Positions 5,553 through 8,302 of a stretch of 8,302 nucleotides of DNA are shown in pieces. The position numbers and the translations under genes were made by a program. Numbering within the stretch: position 1 is the stretch's first letter; each line of letters opens with the position of its first letter. The notes under the pieces are model-generated. The model was not told the origin of the DNA. It searched no databases and was given only the letters and a program-made list of their open reading frames with translations. Source of the stretch: Anaerolineae bacterium (lineage in GTDB: Bacteria > Chloroflexota > Anaerolineae > B4-G1 > SLSP01); the NCBI GenBank assembly GCA_016927095.1, contig JAFGNI010000461.1, positions 1 to 8,302 on the forward strand, given 5' to 3'.

Positions 5553-6227
5553 TCAGGCTTCCTCTTCTTCTTCGTCAAACTCCTGCTCTTCCGCCTCGCC
5601 CAGTTCCTCAAGGGGTTGGCCCAATACGCCGAGCTCGGGCTCAAGCACCTCGGCCTCCAGCTCCTCTTCCGCCATGAAGGTGATCTGTACAATGGTCTCG
5701 GTATTCTGATTCAGGATCTCGACACCTTCAGGTACAGGGATGTCGCCAACGGCGATCGAATCACCAACCTCTGCCAAGCCGGAGATATCCACCTCGATTA
5801 CGGGGATCAACGCGGTCGGCAGGGCCTCGATCTCCAGTTCCGTCAGCAGCTGCATCACGACACCGCCGGCCTCTTCCGTCGCCGGCGCGGTGCCCACGAG
5901 CACAACGTTGACCGACACACGGACGGTCTCTGTTAGGCTGAGCGCCTGCAGGTCTACGTGGGTGACGTCGCGACGAATAGGATTGTGTTGCACGTCGCGG
6001 AAGATCGCCAGATAGGGCTCCTCGGCACCTTTCAGCGCCACCTGCACCGCAGCACTGGTGCCCGCGCGGTGGAGGGCCTTGAGCAGCTCACGATACTCGA
6101 ACTGCACGGCGATGGGCTCAATGTGGCGCCCGTAGATAACGCCGGGGACGATGCTCTCGCGACGCAGGAGCTTAGCCTTCTTGCCCGTAAGGGTTCGCGG
6201 CTCCGCGTGTAGTTCTATGGCTTCCAT
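5553..6227 (-). CDS. rplY: Large ribosomal subunit protein bL25 (CTC/TL5 type)
   Basis: This 224-residue bL25 of the general-stress-protein CTC type binds 5S rRNA in the large subunit. The N-terminal 5S-binding domain (1 to about 95) shows LTGKKAKLLRRESIVPGVIYG (13-33) and DVQHNPIRRDVTHVDLQAL (78-96). The C-terminal beta domain runs to about 185 (VSVNVVLVGTAP, IPVIEVDISGL, VGDSIAVGDIPVPEGV). After it comes a strongly acidic tail rich in Glu that ends EEEEEA. The start at 6227 follows GGAGGAG 8 nt upstream (complement at 6236-6242); a longer start at 6263 would add 12 residues that include the SD. It converges on rpsU and follows the membrane-protein gene, from which a hairpin separates it. 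Confidence 0.93.
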   Translation of the reverse strand: MEAIELHAEPRTLTGKKAKLLRRESIVPGVIYGRHIEPIAVQFEYRELLKALHRAGTSAAVQVALKGAEEPYLAIFRDVQHNPIRRDVTHVDLQALSLTETVRVSVNVVLVGTAPATEEAGGVVMQLLTELEIEALPTALIPVIEVDISGLAEVGDSIAVGDIPVPEGVEILNQNTETIVQITFMAEEELEAEVLEPELGVLGQPLEELGEAEEQEFDEEEEEA

Positions 6228-6285
6228 CTTCTTCTCTCCTCCACACTGCCTCAGGCCGGTCAATGACTACGTTCTAGCTCAAGTG

Positions 6286-6312
6286 ATTGTATTTCAATCA
6301 AAGAGGCCGCAA
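6286..6312 (-). promoter_or_regulatory. Possible rplY promoter
   Basis: On the minus strand TACAAT (complement at 6286-6291) is a good -10 box, preceded 15 bp upstream by a weak TTGCGG -35 (complement at 6307-6312) that overlaps the upstream terminator. An alternative is TAGAAC with TTGAAA at 15 bp. The promoter is expected in this gap, but its exact position is uncertain. Confidence 0.3.
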
Positions 6313-6322
6313 CGTGGCGGCC
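6305..6322 (-). terminator. Possible terminator after the small membrane protein gene
   Basis: GGCCGC (6305-6310) and GCGGCC (6317-6322) form a 6-bp GC stem with a 6-nt loop; on the minus strand the T-rich TCTTTGATT follows. It lies about 50 nt after the stop of the membrane-protein gene and would isolate it from rplY. Confidence 0.5.
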
Positions 6323-6370
6323 CCGATGGATCGGCAACAACACCGGATTGTACCGCGAATAGCCCGGCTG

Positions 6371-6766
6371 TCAACCGTGCCCGACTTGCGTCTGCCTCAG
6401 CTTCAGCGCCTGCAGCGACTGATGTTCCATAGCCAACATCGTGTACCACGACAACGCGGTGCCGATGATCTGGGCCACCAGCAGGCCCCACGCCCAATCG
6501 CCGCCAGGCGTTCTTAGGTTCGGGAAGAGGGTCATGACACGCACCACGATGTTGATGCCTTGGACGAAGATCAAGAGGCTTCGCCCGCTCTCGAGCGATA
6601 GGGTGCCTGTGTTGATTCCGACCAGGGCTAGCACAAACAGGATCAGCAGCGCGGGGGGCATCACCGCAGCCTGCGGTGCTCTCTGGAAGTAGGCCGGCGG
6701 ATAGAGCAGGACAGCAACAACCTGGACAACGAGTAAGGCGATCATCGGCAGCTTAAGCTTCGACAT
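6371..6766 (-). CDS. Small integral membrane protein of unknown function, four predicted helices
   Basis: I do not recognise a family for this 131-residue product. Four hydrophobic stretches are visible: about 7-27 (after a short basic start, MSKLKL), 36-54, 63-82 and 92-113. A hydrophilic C-terminus containing KLRQTQ follows. No signal-peptidase site, catalytic motif or binding motif is apparent. The ATG at 6766 is supported by AAGGAG 6 nt upstream (complement at 6773-6778). It is transcribed from a strong promoter back-to-back with the substrate-binding lipoprotein gene. That suggests shared control and perhaps a role at the membrane linked to uptake, but this is inference from context only. 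Confidence 0.8.
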   Translation of the reverse strand: MSKLKLPMIALLVVQVVAVLLYPPAYFQRAPQAAVMPPALLILFVLALVGINTGTLSLESGRSLLIFVQGINIVVRVMTLFPNLRTPGGDWAWGLLVAQIIGTALSWYTMLAMEHQSLQALKLRQTQVGHG

Positions 6767-6801
6767 AGGACTCTCCTTGGATAACTCCCCAAATGGAACG
6801 T

Positions 6802-6829
6802 ATTATATTCGACACAGTGGGAACGTCAA
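6802..6829 (-). promoter_or_regulatory. Promoter of the small membrane protein gene
   Basis: On the minus strand TTGACG (complement at 6824-6829) and a perfect TATAAT (complement at 6802-6807) are 16 bp apart. Transcription would begin near 6795, giving a leader of about 30 nt. Confidence 0.75.
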
Positions 6830-6850
6830 TTGTCACATGTCGCAGTTGAC
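6825..6850. promoter_or_regulatory. 26-bp dyad between the divergent promoters, candidate shared operator
   Basis: The segment is symmetric about 6837.5, with 10 of 13 base positions complementary. GTCAATTG at the left mirrors CAGTTGAC at the right with one mismatch, and ACATGT sits exactly at the centre. Part of the symmetry comes from the two opposing -35 boxes themselves (TTGAC on each strand), but the inner TG/CA steps and the central palindrome are extra. A dimeric regulator bound here would touch both promoters. Confidence 0.45.
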
Positions 6851-6874
6851 ATGCAGGGCGATTCCCGGTAGAAT
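6846..6874 (+). promoter_or_regulatory. Promoter of the substrate-binding protein gene
   Basis: A perfect TTGACA (6846-6851) is followed after 17 bp by TAGAAT (6869-6874), a near-consensus sigma70 promoter. Transcription would begin near 6881, leaving a leader of about 158 nt before the ATG at 7039. The leader contains a hairpin CGGCG/CGCCG (6892-6896, 6902-6906), two copies of AGACTGCA (6943-6950, 6966-6973) and a possible short reading frame. Confidence 0.8.
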
Positions 6875-6935
6875 TGTGGTCGTTTGGTATTCGGCGTCGC
6901 GCGCCGGGCGTCATCCAACCAGCCAGGGAGGTGGA

Positions 6936-6998
6936 ATGGGCGAGACTGCATCAGGAAAGGGCTGTAGACTGCACGGTAGTTGCCGCGTAAACTCGTAG
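6936..6998 (+). CDS. Possible 20-codon leader peptide in the substrate-binding protein leader
   Basis: An ATG at 6936 opens a 20-codon frame that ends with TAG at 6996-6998, 40 nt before the next gene. GGGAGG (6926-6931) lies only 4 nt upstream, which is close for a ribosome-binding site. The peptide contains two Cys, three Gly and several polar residues; it is not rich in Leu, Ile or Val, so classical amino-acid attenuation is unlikely. It may be a chance frame. Confidence 0.25.
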   Translation: MGETASGKGCRLHGSCRVNS

Positions 6999-7038
6999 TC
7001 CCAATTCTGCAGATTCACATTTGATCAGGAGGAGAGAG

Positions 7039-8172
7039 ATGCGTACCCGTATTGCGCTCTTAGTTACTTTGCTTGTGTCCGTTCTGGCTTTGGCCGGCTG
7101 TGGCGGCGGTGGTGGTGCTGTCAAGATCGCGATCGTCGCCCCTATGAGTGGTGACGTCAGCACCTTTGGTGTGTCCACGCGGGATGGCGCTATGTTGGCC
7201 ATCAATGAGTACAATGAGGCCGGCGGCGTGCTGGGTCGGGAGATCGAGGTCATCGTTGAGGACAGCCAGTGCCTCCCAGAGCCGGCCGTCAGCGCCGCCA
7301 ACAAGGTCATCGATCAGGACGGTGTGAAGTTCATCATCGGCGAGGTCTGCTCCAGCGCCTCGATCCCGATATCTGAGATCGTCACGCAGAAGGGTGTACT
7401 GCAGATCAGCCCGACCTCGACGAATCCCAGCGTCACGGTGAACGAGGATGGCTCAACCAAGGACACGGTCTTCCGGGCCTGCTTCATCGACCCGTTCCAG
7501 GGCGCGGTGGCAGCCAAGTTTGCGCTGGACAACCTCGGTGCTCAGACGGCGGCGGTCTTCCTGGACCAGGGCAACGACTACGTTCGCGGCCTGGCCGAGG
7601 TCTTCATCGAGCAGTTTGAGGCCGGGGGTGGTGACGTGATCGTGACCGAGAGCTACACCGCCGATGACTCTGACTTCTCGGCGATTCTCACGAAGGTCGC
7701 AGATGTAAACCCCGATGTGCTCTATCTGCCTGACTACTACTCCACGGTCAACCTCATCGCGGGGCAGGCCCAGGAACGTGGTATCCAGGCGGCCCTGCTG
7801 GGTGGTGATGGTTGGGACTCGGCAGATCTGGATCGCTCGGTTGTCGAGGGAGGGTACTTCACCAACCACTTCTCACCTGACGACACCCGTCCCATCGTGC
7901 AGGATTTCGTCAGCAAGTACGAGGCTGAGTACGGCAGCACGCCTGACGCACTGGCGGCGCTGGCCTACGATGCCGCTAACATCCTGCTGCAGTCCATGGA
8001 AGCGGCCAACTCCACAGATCCGGCTGAGGTGGCTGCCGCCATGGAGAGCGGCACCTTCCCGGTTGTGTCCGGTGACATCTCCTACGATGCCCAGCACAAC
8101 CCTGTGAAGGCTGCCGTGGTCTTGCACGTCCAGAACGGCGAGATCGTCTACACGGACACGGTCGCGCCCTAA
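7039..8172 (+). CDS. livK: Branched-chain amino-acid-type ABC transporter substrate-binding lipoprotein
   Basis: This 377-residue solute receptor of the Leu/Ile/Val-binding (Peripla_BP_6) family should be lipid-anchored outside the cytoplasmic membrane and deliver ligand to a LivHMGF-type permease. Residues 1-20 form a signal peptide with a basic start and hydrophobic core, and the lipobox LAGC makes Cys21 the lipidation site. A Gly-rich linker follows, then the first lobe with KIAIVAPMSGDVSTFG, AINEYNEAGGVLGR and ISPTSTNP (123-130). Cys78 (SQCLPEP) and Cys104 (EVCSSAS) match the disulfide pair of E. coli LivJ/LivK. Length is normal. ATG 7039 is chosen because AGGAGG (7027-7032) lies 6 nt upstream; a TTG at 7021 would contain the SD. 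The permease and ATPase genes are not in the window, and the hairpin after the gene suggests they are not tightly cotranscribed. Ligand identity is not proven; urea and short-chain amide receptors share this fold. Confidence 0.9.
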   Translation: MRTRIALLVTLLVSVLALAGCGGGGGAVKIAIVAPMSGDVSTFGVSTRDGAMLAINEYNEAGGVLGREIEVIVEDSQCLPEPAVSAANKVIDQDGVKFIIGEVCSSASIPISEIVTQKGVLQISPTSTNPSVTVNEDGSTKDTVFRACFIDPFQGAVAAKFALDNLGAQTAAVFLDQGNDYVRGLAEVFIEQFEAGGGDVIVTESYTADDSDFSAILTKVADVNPDVLYLPDYYSTVNLIAGQAQERGIQAALLGGDGWDSADLDRSVVEGGYFTNHFSPDDTRPIVQDFVSKYEAEYGSTPDALAALAYDAANILLQSMEAANSTDPAEVAAAMESGTFPVVSGDISYDAQHNPVKAAVVLHVQNGEIVYTDTVAP

Positions 8173-8211
8173 GGTCAGGGTCTCCCGGTACCTGATTATC
8201 TAGGAAGTCGA

Positions 8212-8248
8212 ACAAGCCGGGGCCATCTTTGGATGTGCCTCGGCTTGT
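8212..8248 (+). terminator. Hairpin after the substrate-binding protein gene
   Basis: Positions 8212-8223 pair with 8237-8248 as 12 pairs (one G-T) around a 13-nt loop, 39 nt after the stop. The tail is CCCCTTC, so the T tract is weak. It may be a terminator or an mRNA-stabilising hairpin ahead of downstream transport genes. Confidence 0.5.
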
Positions 8249-8302
8249 CCCCTTCAGGAATGGCGCCCCCCGTGTCAAGCGCGGCGCCGGCAGGGGGCTT
8301 GC
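8249..8302. other. GC-rich right edge without a recognisable gene
   Basis: The last 54 bases contain two copies of GGCGCC (8262-8267 and 8283-8288) and opposing C and G runs that could form another hairpin. No start of a downstream gene can be supported. Confidence 0.3.

Noticed and set aside
7453..7869. 138-residue minus-strand frame inside the substrate-binding protein gene
   Set aside because: It is antisense to a conserved gene and has no support of its own.
1..8302. CRISPR array, insertion sequence, toxin-antitoxin or defence system
   Set aside because: I saw no regularly spaced repeats, transposase, terminal inverted repeats with target duplication, or gene pairs of those kinds; the genes are mostly housekeeping.

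Overview
This window looks like a stretch of chromosome from a GC-rich bacterium, most plausibly a member of the Chloroflexota (Anaerolineae-like) or a neighbouring phylum. The clues are an elongation factor G of the GHGSSGKT/DTPGY type, a CarD/CdnL regulator, a stand-alone infA and a CTC-type bL25 with an acidic tail. The phylum is an inference from gene content and protein style; no rRNA or tRNA is present to confirm it. Most genes have a good Shine-Dalgarno sequence, and several intergenic gaps contain recognisable sigma70-type promoters and hairpin terminators.

Layout. The left edge holds the 3' end of hemW (+). A promoter and a terminator-like hairpin follow, then a complete EF-G-like gene (+, 644-2704). 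A convergent hairpin separates it from a run of minus-strand genes, read from right to left as padR (GTG start), carD, infA and csp, with a strong terminator between carD and infA. Divergent from padR is rpsU (+, bS21). Between rpsU and the convergent rplY (-, bL25) lie a 23-bp G-U-containing hairpin and a perfect 13-bp terminator. Next is a small four-helix membrane protein (-). It is transcribed back-to-back with a branched-chain amino-acid-type ABC substrate-binding lipoprotein (+, 7039-8172), which is followed by a hairpin.

How the genes work together. EF-G-like protein, IF-1, bS21, bL25 and a cold-shock protein all act on the ribosome or on RNA, and CarD acts on RNA polymerase at promoters. 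The middle of the window is therefore a loose cluster of growth and gene-expression genes held as single transcription units rather than one operon. The substrate-binding protein and the membrane protein share a compact divergent promoter with a dyad between the two -35 boxes, suggesting joint control.

I found no mobile element, CRISPR array, toxin-antitoxin or defence system and no obvious new multi-gene system. The most interesting signals are small: a strand-biased RNA-like hairpin after rpsU, two face-to-face promoter pairs with dyad operators, a CarD whose promoter-wedge tryptophan position appears to be histidine, and a possible attenuator in front of the EF-G gene.
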